From Asterella californica (taxonomy: Eukaryota > Streptophyta > Marchantiopsida > Marchantiales > Aytoniaceae), in assembly GCA_036924285.1 (NCBI GenBank), contig JAYKYS010000025.1, forward strand, positions 992,001 through 1,056,000: a stretch of 64,000 nucleotides of DNA. Direction: 5' to 3'. How positions within the stretch are numbered: position 1 is the stretch's first letter; each line of letters opens with the position of its first letter. The position numbers were made by a program, and so were the translations under genes. Below the pieces are notes generated by a model, which was given only the letters and a program-made list of their open reading frames with translations, made no database searches and was not told where the DNA came from. Of this stretch, positions 45,481-56,899 are shown piece after piece.

Positions 45481-48300
45481 CATTCGTCGAGTTCGGTCTC
45501 ATCCTCGTATAGAATCCCACGATCATCTATCTTCAGGCTAGTAACCGTCAGAGTCATAGTCATCGTCCTCCTCATCTCTGTCCCCGCCGTTGTCCGAAGC
45601 TCCCTCTCCTGCAAATCCTGTTTCTCCTTCCTCCTTCTCATCCCATCGCAAGCTCTCACTTCTCCCCCATCTCGAAGCCCCACCGCGACCTGCTCTTATT
45701 TAGATTCTTACGAACTTGCCCAATCACTCTGTAGAATCCAAACTTGCAGTCCCCAGTCGAAAATGACAGGTTTCTTCTACCTCTGCCAGCGTACTCACCT
45801 TCGCCTTAAACCCTGAGCCCTGCGGTTCCCATGGCCGAGCTGATGATCTCATTCGAAGATGGAAACGACCTAAGACAGCGGTGGTGAAGTGGCCATTTGC
45901 AGTGAAACTGAAGTACAGTGGCCTTGACATTATCGCCATGGTCATCTATGCTTTCTTCAGTATGCCATGCAAATCTTATGTTCCTATTGTTTGTTACCCT
46001 GCTGTACTCATTTCTTCCGCAGTCTTCAGAATCGCGTACCCGAGAATTTTCTAGGCTCTTTGCCATCTTTCCTTTCTTTCCATGTAGTGCACGGAAAATC
46101 TTATCGATGTATTTGCAGTCTTGGTCCGAGATGTCCATATTTGTGAAGACAACCACATGTATCTCCTACTCGTCCAAGTTCCCTACCGTAGTGTTGTAAC
46201 CGCTTGGTGAGGGATAAACGACTACAATATCCACGTTTCTGAACTTAATTGCTGCAGTACCCTGCTGTAATGACCACAGTACTTATCCGTTTCTCAACTT
46301 TCAACTCTATTATTCATACGACCATGGTCAATAAAGTGTGTCTAAATCTCTATAATCTAAATCTTCTATAATCCTTAGTTGGCTTGCAGCGAACGAATCT
46401 TAACGAATCGGACAGTTCTGCTTTCGATCGATTTTTGTATTTTGTATTTTGTATTTTTGTATCTAAACAGAGAATCATTAATGTGACCAAGGAGATGATG
46501 AACCTGGACAGATGTTAGTCCATGGTTCGGAAGAGATGTAACTCGAAAGTGAAAACGGTGAAAGCAGGGTATGCCGACCGAGAAGCTAGCTTCGAAGCCA
46601 CGGCTGGTTTTTGTACCCAGTTTGCAACAATTGTTGATCAATACGTGTTCGTGCATTTGAGTACAGAGATTTACTCAGAGCCGAGGTCAAATCCTGCTTA
46701 CCCCAGCGTACCATGACACAAAATATGATGAAGGAAGGCAAGATTGTGCCTTCCATTAGTTTCCTCAAGAAAAACAATGGCTATGAACGACAAGGACAAG
46801 TTTTTTATCGATGGTTTCTTCGCAGTGAGGAAAACCCTTCGAAAACCCCCCATCCTCTTCTTTGATTCTCTAGAGGACGAACAGGAAAGACGGCTTCTGG
46901 AGCGTACGGGAAGTTACGGCAAATAAAGTACAGTTGTGAGTTCGGGTTGAAAATGTGCATTTCCGAAATACAGAGAAAAGGGAAAAGAGTGTAAAGGATA
47001 GCATAGAGACTACTCGAGCTCGAAAGCGATTGACACCCCTAATAGGAAAGTCTAGACGCCACTTGACATCCGGTGTCCAACGACGAGATAGGTTAATAAT
47101 ATGTCGTGGATGTGAGACCATCAGTGTTGACGACTTCACACCTTTGGAATCCGAACGGCTTTCGCGAACGTGTTACTATTAAGCAATGAGAGCTTGAAGA
47201 ATACCTTCCTGTATATGAAGTTCAGTAATCAATATCGCCAATGTGATCACTGAACCTATGTTGAACCTCCATGGGAACCGGCTAAACATCATAGAGCAAG
47301 ACTACAGAGCCTCAGGCCTGGTTAGTCTGGGAGATGCTTTGAACCTCCTTATTAATCAAACTGCTACTAGCTTTTGCCTCTTAAATAGTCGTTCAGCGTG
47401 CCTTCTCCGTCAGTCCAAGTCTGATGCACTTAACAGTCTAGCCATAACGCAACTCGCATTTTCTCCTCTCGGCGCCTTTTGTGGTTGCCGGCTCGGCCTG
47501 TTTTGTTTCCTATGTTGTTATCACCGCTGGAATCTCGGCAGAACTGCACAACGTCATACAGTGACTTAATTCCGCTCCCTGACGTGATGACTCCCGTTGC
47601 ACTAACCGGTTCATACTGCTTCTTGATCATGAATTGATATGCTACACAGAGAGGTGATACCCTCCCTCTCGTCTAACAATGATAACAGGTTATGCGAACT
47701 TGAATTTCCTGTCCATGTAAACAGGAAACAGACTAGATACGGTCCCGAAAGCTGTAAGGGTTCCAAGGTCGAGGCTTTATCTGAGTGCATCATATGATGT
47801 TTTGTCTCTACCATTTGTTCCGTCTGCTGATTCTAGACTTCTAGTGCCGGCCTTGTGTGTTTTAGCAGTCTCATGTTGCAGCCAGCAGTGTCCATTTCGG
47901 AGTTTGTGTAGGGCCCAAAAGTGCTGTCTAGAACCTTGAAAATTAAATACCGCAGCCGTCACAGTTGATTAGTGCATCTGAGGTCTTCATTCATACATGA
48001 TAAATACTCATGAAGGATAAGTCAGCTCCAACAATCTAGTCTCAAACACTACTCGAGCTCGCAGGTAGTGTTCCAGGCCCGCTGCACACTTGCAGCAGCA
48101 CCAGTATCAGTGTGACATATGAATCTCTGAGATCTTCCTCACTTTGCTCGCTGCTGAAGGAGTTAAGGGGTATACTGAAACCTTGGGAGCAGCTGCATTA
48201 TAGCAGAAAAGAAAGGTTCAAAGCGCGAACACAGTTCATGTTTGGTCGTGTTCTGATTTTGCTAAACTTTACATATACTACACTGTAAGGCTCATGATCT
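45481..48300. other. Region without a supported intact gene
   Basis: Short overlapping frames lie at 45724-46199, 46375-47182 and 47243-47630. None has a domain I recognise. A small (TTTTGTA)n tract lies near 46432-46460. Confidence 0.4.
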
Positions 48301-48307
48301 TGCAAAG

Positions 48308-48424
48308 ATGGTCATATGGGTTCTTCTCTGTCTTCTTTTTCTGATTCAAGTAAGAGATACACGATCAGTAGAGGAAGGGTCTTTCAGTCTTACAGTCAAA
48401 GTTCATCAACGGAGTTTGCACTAA
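48308..48424 (+). CDS. Small frame with a signal-peptide-like start, 38 codons
   Basis: ATG at 48308 opens MVIWVLLCLLFLIQVRDTRS, a strong hydrophobic export-like segment, and the frame stops at 48422. The tract CAAGTAAGAG inside could be a splice donor, so this could be a first exon coding a signal peptide, or a chance frame. It lies 150 bp upstream of the Gnk2 gene. Confidence 0.2.
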   Translation: MVIWVLLCLLFLIQVRDTRSVEEGSFSLTVKVHQRSLH

Positions 48425-48572
48425 AATACTAGTTGTAATTGTTTCTGAATCAAGGTTCAGAATGGTTTCTCTGAATCAGTGCGCAGATAGAGAAAGGTGT
48501 TTATCTAACAGCTTGTTGGAATTGTGCAGGTAGGTTCTGTTCGAGTTCCCATCCAACGCATTCTTCGACACA

Positions 48573-48986
48573 ATGGCGCCAAGGTTCAGCTTGTTGCTCT
48601 TCACCCTTGCTTCTCTACTCACGTCGTCTGTTGCTGACCCAGACATGACTTTGGTTTCGAATTCCTGCAGTTCATTCACCTTTGATCCACAAGTTTCTTC
48701 TTTCGGCACGCAGAAGCTTGTACTCTTCGAGAAGCTGATAGTGGATATTAATGTGGGTGTTGGAAGATGGCACGATGCTAGTGATACGAACAATGATATT
48801 AGTACAGCATTCGGGGTAGCATCCTGTTCCCCAGTCGGGGTTATCAGCCATCAGGATTGTGAGATATGCCTCAGAAACATCATAAATAGTTATTTCAATA
48901 ATGGCATGTGCGGCGCGAACACATATGGTTTGCAAGTGACCCTGAACAGTTGCTTCATGGAGGTGGAAAACGTTTTCATCCAGTAA
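48573..48986 (+). CDS. Gnk2/DUF26-domain secreted protein (ginkbilobin-2-like), 137 aa
   Basis: ATG at 48573 (context ACAATGGCG) opens a signal peptide, MAPRFSLLLFTLASLLTSSVA, with likely cleavage before DPDM. The mature 116 residues contain six cysteines: one in SNSCSS, a triad in ASCSPVGVISHQDCEICLRN, one in NNGMCGAN and one in LNSCFMEV, as in a single Gnk2 (DUF26) domain. The triad is C-X10-C-X2-C here rather than the common C-X8-C-X2-C. Gnk2 proteins are apoplastic, bind mannose and inhibit fungi; in vascular plants the domain is also the ectodomain of CRK kinases. No transmembrane or kinase part follows, so this is the stand-alone secreted form. The frame is single-exon and intact. Confidence 0.8.
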   Translation: MAPRFSLLLFTLASLLTSSVADPDMTLVSNSCSSFTFDPQVSSFGTQKLVLFEKLIVDINVGVGRWHDASDTNNDISTAFGVASCSPVGVISHQDCEICLRNIINSYFNNGMCGANTYGLQVTLNSCFMEVENVFIQ

Positions 48987-48989
48987 CTA

Positions 48990-51900
48990 GCACATCGAAG
49001 CTCAGGTGATACTACTGATGACCAGTAGACGAGGTGATAGCTTCATGTCATCAGATCATGTTCTAGGGTGACTATATTAGAACTGCACGGTCAAGTATCG
49101 GAATTAACAAGCTCGAGATATTATTATGTTATCTCGTAGTAAATGTCAGATAATGAAACTTGAAAATCTCAGTTGTGTGTCATGAGTGGTGAAGACTGTC
49201 TGTACCATATGCATCTGCACTCTTCAAATTTGTGTTGTTGTTACACGAGCTCTACACAGGTTCTCTATACAGACAACTGAGGAAGGAACCAAACCCAGTC
49301 GTGATGCGTTTTAAGTTCTTTTATGAATATTGACAGCTACTGTGAATATTCATGATAAAGAAAAGAGATCTTCTTACTAGTTCGGGGAAATTATATAGAT
49401 CAGGGAAGTCCAGGGAAGTTATCCCCAAGAATGTGACAAGGTTGAACCATTTAGACAACTTACTGGTTGCCCACTAAGATGATGAACTTGCTCGAGTTGT
49501 GCATTCTACAACGATCGTGGCTATTCACACTTACAAAACGTGTACCTCCTTTGAAGAATGACCTGATGGATTTTCCATTCTACTGCAAGCATAAGGTTCT
49601 TGAGCGTATGTACCCGTTTATCTACAATTTAGTTGTCTTGGCTAAAGAATCATCACGACATGATTAGATTTCTAGAGGAATTCTAGTTCTTGAGTAAAGT
49701 CTTTGAAATACTGAGTTAAAAGCAGGGTCAAGTGTTGTCCTTGGACAGCTCCACAACTTCTGTTAGCTAAAAAACACTATGTAATGTTTCTTAGCTTTTG
49801 ATTTTACAATTTATGTGAAAATATTATAAAGTTTTGATCTGTACCGAAATGGACATGGTTTTGTGTGACGAATATAATTTTGTCTACAATCATTATGATT
49901 TCTTATTTTCAGACTTCAAGTGGATTCTTAGTGGAATTCTTACTTCTGTCTATTTTCTCTGTTTGTTCCAGCGTTCCAACTAAGTCTTGATATCTGGTAC
50001 TAGAAGCATTTCCTAAATATCTTCTTATCCGAAACCTGAGTAATCCTTATTCGTGTTTCAAGGCTTTCGACTGTAATGAGAATACGCAGAGGACTAGTCA
50101 GTTGTTCTAAATTAAATTTCGGTAATTTTTTATATCTATAATATTTTATTTATTATTTTATTTGGAGAAAAGTTGAATTATTTCACGTTCAATTACATAT
50201 TCATTTAAGACAAAGGATACTATTCCAACATCCCACAGTAGCGCATCCCACAGTAATATCTGTTTTAGTACTTTATACACTCAATATCTAGGTATATGAA
50301 AGCCTGAGGATATTTCATGATCAAACCTAGAGTACGAGTATAAGCATGAAAGAAAATATTCTTTTTTCCTCACATGTTTTTTGAGTATGAAAAGAGATTC
50401 TCTTTTGCTCCAAGAAACTTAGAAATTTTTATTTTAACATTTCTATGTAAATACTAAGTAGTTTGTTTCGAGATGAATCATAACTTGTAAAGCTGGTGAA
50501 TAGTTTTAAATTGATTCTTCATTTCACATATTTCAAGTTAAGGTGAAAACGTGATCAACAAAAGCATTTTTTGCAGAAAGGTTAAATTTCCGAATTCTCT
50601 GAAAACATACCCGTAAAATAAGGCCTCATGGATCACCCGGAGCACTGGTAGTCATACTCGGGGTTTAAACCAAACTGTGTAATTTTCAAGAACGATCTCC
50701 ACTATACTGGAAATTTTTAATTTATTTAAAAAATAAAATAACAAATGTTTTGAATGATTGACAGAAATCAGTGGCAGCTGTGTATCTGCAAACTGAAACG
50801 GATACTGAATCTAGTTATATATCTGCACTGTATCATTCCATCATTCACAAAAATGAGGCACCCGTGCATATTTCACCTCCTTCAGGCCAATATGCAAGGT
50901 TTTAATTTATTACCTAACCCGGGTTTGGTAATACTTCAATAAATTATTTATTATTCTTTACCAGCTTCACTGAAATGAAATTCTTAAAGCGTATCTTTCC
51001 GTGCTTTCATTATCGGTTAAGTCTGGACCACCAGGTGGATTTAACATTTACAAACTTGATTTCTCCATCAACTTAGTACGAATTTCTCACATGACATTTA
51101 TATCTTCTCCAGAAATTCATGTTGTATGGCATTGCATATTCTAAGAGAGTGCATTATCACCTTTGCTCAGTTAACTTCATGTATCCCAATGTCTTTTTAT
51201 TATTGAGGATGAAGAACGAATAAGATGTAATCTTGGTGTGCTTTAGACACATTTTATCTTTTTAATCTTCAGAGTAATAATGATATATTTATATTTTTGT
51301 AATAATGATATTAGTATTTTACGAGAATTCTCTTCCGGCAGTCTGGAGTTCAGTTATCACTGTGTATAATTAACATATAATACATGAATAATTTCTTCCC
51401 GTCTCAAACTTCTGACTTGTGGATTTCACGTTCTAATGGGTCATCGTTCTGTCGTCGGTCGTGCATATATTATGTGGCCTCTTTACTGAGCATGCTTATG
51501 TTATGTGGCCTCTTTACTCTTCGCTCGAGCAACAGATCCCATGCTTTCCATCTGAGGATGTATCTGAAAGCAAACTTGATAATATCTAGTGGAATATAAG
51601 CGATGAGGCTATGTCGAACTCCAGCCAATGCCCTGATATATCGAAGGGCTATAGCACAAGGGATATACCAGCTGTGCGATCCAAAAAGCACTGAAAAAAG
51701 GACAAGGCCTGATTGGTTTACACAAGACCAGCTTGTGGATCGAGTGACAAAATAAAAGAGCTTGGCTGACGATACAGTATCAGCTGTAGGCAGACAAACG
51801 TTTGTGACAGACAGACAGCTTACGTCAACGGAACATGTTTCCCACTACAGTAATTGCTCTGGGTCTGGACGAGACAATAAGTGCATCGCTAATGAGTGTA

Positions 51901-52017
51901 GGACCAAGAGACACAAAAGTACAACAAGAAAGATAGTTTGGAATTTTTGGAAATGATTCGCTGTATAGGATTATTTTGGTAAAATATTTATAAAAAAATT
52001 AAGATCTATAAAAGTGC
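48990..52017. other. AT-rich stretch without supported genes
   Basis: A 66-codon frame at 49467-49667 is not recognised. The dispersed repeat at about 50866-50935 and a short duplication at 51470-51519 are the only structures I see. Confidence 0.45.
51470..51519. repeat. 17-bp direct duplication
   Basis: TATGTGGCCTCTTTACT occurs twice about 32 bp apart. Confidence 0.85.
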
Positions 52018-52062
52018 TCTATGCAGTAAGCAAACATGTGCAATGTTTGCTTCCTGCATAGA
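52018..52062. repeat. Hairpin with 20-bp arms, 5-nt loop, one mismatch
   Basis: TCTATGCAGTAAGCAAACAT (52018-52037) pairs with 52043-52062 around GTGCA, with one A/C mismatch. The stem is long enough for a small-RNA precursor. Confidence 0.93.
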
Positions 52063-52362
52063 TACAATCTAAATCTATAAATCTAAATTTGAATATCTAA
52101 ATTTAATTGTTAAACTAAAAAGCTCAATTTGTACTAGTTCTTAGCTGAACTTAACACATGGACTCTGAGAGGAGCAACAATCTATAAGGGCAGTGAGTTC
52201 AAACGTAATCGTTTTTACTATAAATAAAGTTTTGAATAAAAAATTTATTTTTTAATACATATTAATTTATGAATTAATCTTTCCTTTTGGAAAGATTAAC
52301 TCATAAAATAATGCGCATGCATAATATCTCTTCCATCTCAACGTGGAGGAAGTGATTATGCA

Positions 52363-52490
52363 AGCTTGTCTACCTGAATAGACCTGAATATATTCTCAGG
52401 TTGTATATATATATATTATATGCAGGCTTGCGTACCTTAATATACTTTAATATATTCTCATGTTGTATATATATACACCCTGCTTGAGTT
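52363..52490. repeat. Degenerate tandem duplication of about 62 bp
   Basis: GCTTG(T/C)(C/G)TACCT...TATATTCTCA(G/T)GTTGTATATATATA occurs twice in a row. Confidence 0.8.
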
Positions 52491-53035
52491 TCAGCATCAT
52501 TCGGTTCTTTTGTTTTGGCGGACAGAGAAAATAAACTGCAAGGGACCAATGGGGCGGAGTGGTTTGGGTCTTCCGCACGGCAATTTGTTCTTATGGGAGT
52601 CCCGTAAACTTGTCTTTTTTTCGGCCATAGTATTTATCGTTGCGATAGGTTTCGTCTGGGGTAAAAACCGGCACGTATGTTATACTGTGCAGTCGCACGA
52701 TGCCAGAAGTTGCATAGTTGCATGGTTGGAAAAGTTACGCTGTGTGTGAAGGATGCATTTTTTAGACAAGTCGTTAGGATAGTGCAACGGAAAATTATTT
52801 GGGAATGCTACCACCAGGCATGGATACAGTGCAAGGAAGCTGGCAGGCAGGATTTCGGTACAGTGGAATGCTACACACATGTTCCACGGGACCTAGTGCT
52901 CTATGTACGAGACGGGAGCTACCGCTCTATGTCTTGCAATGTCTAGTGCCTACTATGGACGGTCGTTAAACTTGTATAGAGAGATATCATATCGTTTTTC
53001 TTTAGTAGCTCACTAGTAGGATATATCGATTATGG

Positions 53036-53350
53036 TTAATCTTGCAAAGGGACATCTCTTTCGGACCCAACGCTCTTGAGAAATGCGTCGATAAGTGAGA
53101 AAAATTCTAATAAGTTGTCAGTGATTTCCGTCTCATCTGAGAATTGTGGCTCTCTACACGGAAGGTCCTTCGGTGTGCTCCAATCTGCTTCCTCTCCATC
53201 ATTGCCATCCTCTGCTTTTTGTGCCCTCGCTCTCGTTACCGAAGTATTTGTGATTGCGATGTGGGCATCATCTGTTTTTCCTAAAGAAAAATATGTTCTC
53301 AAAAATATGTTCTCAATGTCTTTCGGTGTAATGTCGTGCGGCTTGAGGAA
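53036..53350 (-). pseudogene. Unrecognised protein-coding remnant
   Basis: The minus-strand frame is open for about 105 codons without its own ATG. It reads FLKPHDITPKDIENIFLR, an acidic stretch, and LLEFFSLIDAFLKSVGSE near the end. Upstream (to about 53527) frames with MNILPRALQFNTYKSRH continue with a frame change. A small 17-bp tandem (AAATATGTTCTCAAAAAT) sits inside. The composition is protein-like but I cannot name a family. Confidence 0.3.
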
Positions 53351-53576
53351 CAAATTCCAAAGAGAATCTGATCTGAGTTTCTGTATCCTTGTCTACATCA
53401 ACCATCTCGGAGATGCACTGTATTTTCTGGAAGTAAGCATATCACGAAGATATCCTGCAAACGTGTTAGATAATGAATGTCGAGATTTATACGTGTTGAA
53501 CTGCAATGCTCGTGGGAGGATATTCATGTAGGTTAGCTCGACTTTATTTTTCATACCGACGACTCTTAGATAGATG

Positions 53577-53609
53577 AACGATAGAGAACGTCATAAGTTC
53601 TCTATCGTT
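53577..53609. repeat. Perfect 13-bp hairpin, 7-nt loop
   Basis: AACGATAGAGAAC pairs exactly with GTTCTCTATCGTT around GTCATAA. Confidence 0.92.
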
Positions 53610-53749
53610 GTTGATCATGGTCTTAGTTATATTCTTCAGCGTGACACGATGGTGCTCCTCATTCATCTTTGAGATAGTAATCTACCATCCCAAGGTCAAG
53701 GTATGCGAGGTATGCAAGCCCTTGTTGGATAACAATTTTACACATACTT

Positions 53750-54715
53750 CTCTGCCAATTGGCATGTTCTTGTCCCAGCCCAGTCCCTCAAGCAAATATT
53801 TTTTCACGTCGACTGTAGACTTGACGTGAAGGCAAATTACACCTTGAGTGAAGGTGAAAGAAATTTTTATCTCTATATACAAAAATACGCCGATGTCATG
53901 TTGTGGACGGACTTCTATTTGAAAGTCGAATTTCAAAGTTGTACATTTTTGCTCCAAAGACGTTCATGAAATGTGACTTTTGATCTACTTTCAGATCTAT
54001 ACTTTTATTCCATCACGTGGTAGAGCTTTTTGTAACATTTCCAAGGTCACTTCATTTGTTTCATTTGGTCGCTTAATGACGAAGTTGTGAGATTCGAAAG
54101 ATGGAAAAAATAAGTTAAGCTTTAGCTTGTCGGTGATGATTGGGTATTTGCGGTTCCTAACGCTATACTAAGGGTGCAAGGGGCATGCTTGGTCATAGTC
54201 TGGAGACTTCACGTCGGGGGTGCTTAAAAGACTAGCTTGTACTTGTGATCTAGTGATGGATGTTTCGGGAGGTTATGAGGTCCAATGCATGCACGCTAGG
54301 TGTTATTGGGTTCAAATCTGTGCATATGACGCATAAGATAAAACAGTTTGTGTAGAGATGGATCGTGTTGCATCTAGGAAGAATTGAGACGGAAGAAGAG
54401 AGGATTAGAGTGCTTCAGTTGTCTACGAAGGAGAGTTGGACCGTTCAAGTCATTTCAAAGTCCACACTTGCTATCCATGGGTCCATCTGTTCATGATCTT
54501 AACATCGAGTTCTTCATGAAATTGAAGACGTTATGAAGTTTCATTGGTCAGTTTGAGAGATGTGAGAGAGAATGATTCGCAAGGAGAAAATTTTCATCAA
54601 TTTTTTTTCATCTGTGATCTAAGGGCGCTTTGTTCTTCGTGAACGGTGGAGTCTTCACTTGCGCATAAGAGGAGAATGCACGTGAGTTGGATTGTTGTGT
54701 TGGGTGTGGCCAGAG
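53750..54715 (-). repeat. Left arm of a 1-kb imperfect inverted duplication
   Basis: This arm is the reverse complement, with many substitutions and small indels, of 55330-56300. Anchor matches include GCTCCAAAGACGTTCATG (53951) against 56132-56149, CGCTATACTAAGGGT (about 54160) against about 55935-55921, GAGAGTTGGACCGTTC (about 54431) against about 55649-55634, and CGCATAAGAGGAGA (54662) against about 55380-55367. I judge identity at roughly three quarters. A 0.6-kb unique spacer separates the arms. Confidence 0.85.
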
Positions 54716-55329
54716 AGACTGAGCCGTAGGTGATTGATCTACCGTCAGATTTTTACTTCATACGATCAAATTTTTGGTCATACTTTGCAAACTCTAAACT
54801 TCTTGTTTGGGATATCGTTGGGTTCAAGGTAATTAGATCTACATACGGGAGGAGACTGATGTCATACCACACGATACGTTTGGATAATATGAGTGATTTT
54901 AGCCCGCAAGGAGGAGTTTTGGAGATTCGATCACTTATGATTTGAAAGTTGGAGATATCTTGGCTGTTGGGGATTGGATTTGGAGGTTCTTGGTGCCGTT
55001 GGTGTCAAGAGAGTAGGCCCTATTCATATCTGAAGTTCATTTGGAGAAAGGAAAGTCCTCAATTGATATTTTTTTGAGTTCTTCGCTTACAGGTTGGTGC
55101 ATACTTCAGGTTTTGGATACAATTCTCTCTATATAGCTACATGGTTTGCACTCACGACCCTCGTTTGTGTTAAGGTGATCTGACCACCGGACTAGTCTTA
55201 TACTGAGCGATGACAGTGATGCAGTTTAGATTTTTGATGTCGAGTTATGTTCTCTATATCTTTAGCTACATGATTTGCACTCCGATCCAAAAGATTGACG
55301 TAAATTGTTCCCTTACTGCTTAACTTCAA

Positions 55330-56300
55330 TGATCACGCACACCATAACAATATGATCTATGTATGATCTTCTCCTATGCGTAGATAAGGATCTCTTGATC
55401 ACATAAGTACCAAGAACAAAGAGCTTAGCTCACCGATCGCGAAGAACAACCCAACCTCAGATCACATGCAAACAAAAATCTGACGTAAGCATCTCCCTGC
55501 AAGTTAATTTCCCTCACATCTCCCAAGTCGTCCAATGAAACTTTATATCGTGTTCAATTTCCTGAAGAACACGATGTTTTGATCCCAATGGATCCAAGGA
55601 CAACAAGTTTAGACTCTAGAACGGCTCGAACGGTCCAACTCTTCTTCGTATGTCACTGAAGCACTCCAATTTTCTTTTCCTATGTCTCAGTTCCTTCCAT
55701 AACACACACCATGATCCACCTCTTCACAAACCGTTTTAACCAGTGCGTAGCATGTACAGATCTGAACCCAATAAAACCTTGTGCGCATGCAATGGACCTC
55801 CCAATCCTCTGAAATATCTGTGACATGTTGCAGATATAAGCTAGCTCCTTAAGCTGTCCTTTTACATCAGTTCACAGTACGTGAAGTTTCACATATAATG
55901 ATCAAGCAGCATCCTTGGACCTTTAGTATAGCGCCAAGAACCACAAATTTCAAATCAACTCGATAAGCTAAGACCTAGTTTGGTTTTTTCATCTTTTGGA
56001 TCTCACAGCTTTGTCATTAAGCGTCAAAATGAGATAAATGGAATGCCCATGGGAAGCTAACAATGAGCTCTACCACTTGGTGCAATGAAAGTGGAGATCC
56101 GAAAGTTGTGTAAAAAGTCCATTTTTAATCCTATGAATGTCTTTGGAGCGATAATGCATAGCATCAAATTTGGATTGTCAAGTAGGAGCTGGTCCATGAC
56201 ACGACAACGTTCGAGATCTAGTAACATGTGAAGAACATCATGGAGAATTTTAAGAAGGATTAGGAGGAATTTTGAGGATAAGTATTTCTTGGAGGACTCA
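55330..56300 (+). repeat. Right arm of the inverted duplication, leading into a Gypsy gag piece
   Basis: It is the inverted partner of 53750-54715. It runs without a break into plus-strand sequence similar to Gypsy Gag (EDKYFLEDSHKITKRSFLE at about 56265). The duplicated unit is therefore probably the 5' part of a Gypsy element placed head to head. Confidence 0.8.
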
Positions 56301-56820
56301 CATAAAATCACCAAGAGATCATTCTTGGAATAAGTTGAAAGACCTAATCAAGGATTGCAAGCTATGGAGCTGTTGCAAGAGTTCGAGAAATAATTTTCTC
56401 GACTTACTCGACTGGAGAAGTTAACGTTGCAGTCAAACAAGACCGAGTTGTTTCTTCCAACAGCGGATGATAAGTTGCAGGAAAAGTTGCTCGAGGATAA
56501 GGACAGGAAGAAGGATTGACGACTAAGTGGAAAGATATTGAGAAAGCTATCAGACTTCTTACCAAGAGAGAATGGAGACACAAGAAGATCTCGATGAGAA
56601 AATTTATGATGGCAACTATTACTACACCGGCTCCTACTCCTCGAATGATATCAATGATTCATATCATGCCAATACATGAAATTCAACCTCCAAATGCAAC
56701 TCCAAAAAGGGATGATTTTGAGCTTGAGGACATAATGCATGGGATGAAGGATCTTTAGATCAGGTTGAAGAGGCTTGAGGAGAGAAGATCGACGAGCGAG
56801 GTAAAGTCTAGCACGTCTAA
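56250..56820 (+). pseudogene. Gypsy gag fragment, plus strand
   Basis: Plus-strand frames read FEDKYFLEDSHKITKRSFLE, MELLQEFEK, SRLTRLEKLTLQSNKTELFL and KWKDIEKAIRLLTKREWR. They continue with a Pro-rich stretch and FELEDIMHGMKDL...RLKRLEER. The order and spacing match the Gag of the neighbouring copy (LREFDQKYRQLSTLERITL, RRIELFLQATDD). Stops and frame changes show decay. No zinc knuckle remains. Confidence 0.75.
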
Positions 56821-56899
56821 GTAAGCACCACATGTATCTCTGCGCATCATCCTTGTAGATATTATGATGAAATCTCTCAATGTCCAAGCCAAAGACTCT

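Noticed and set aside
45724..46199. Possible N-terminal exons of the ISE2-like helicase
   Set aside because: Frames here do not contain Walker motifs or other helicase blocks; only the acidic stretch near 45,600 is suggestive.
53076..53531. 151-codon plus-strand frame
   Set aside because: It is antisense to a frame with better protein-like composition, and neither is recognised; I list only the minus-strand remnant at low confidence.
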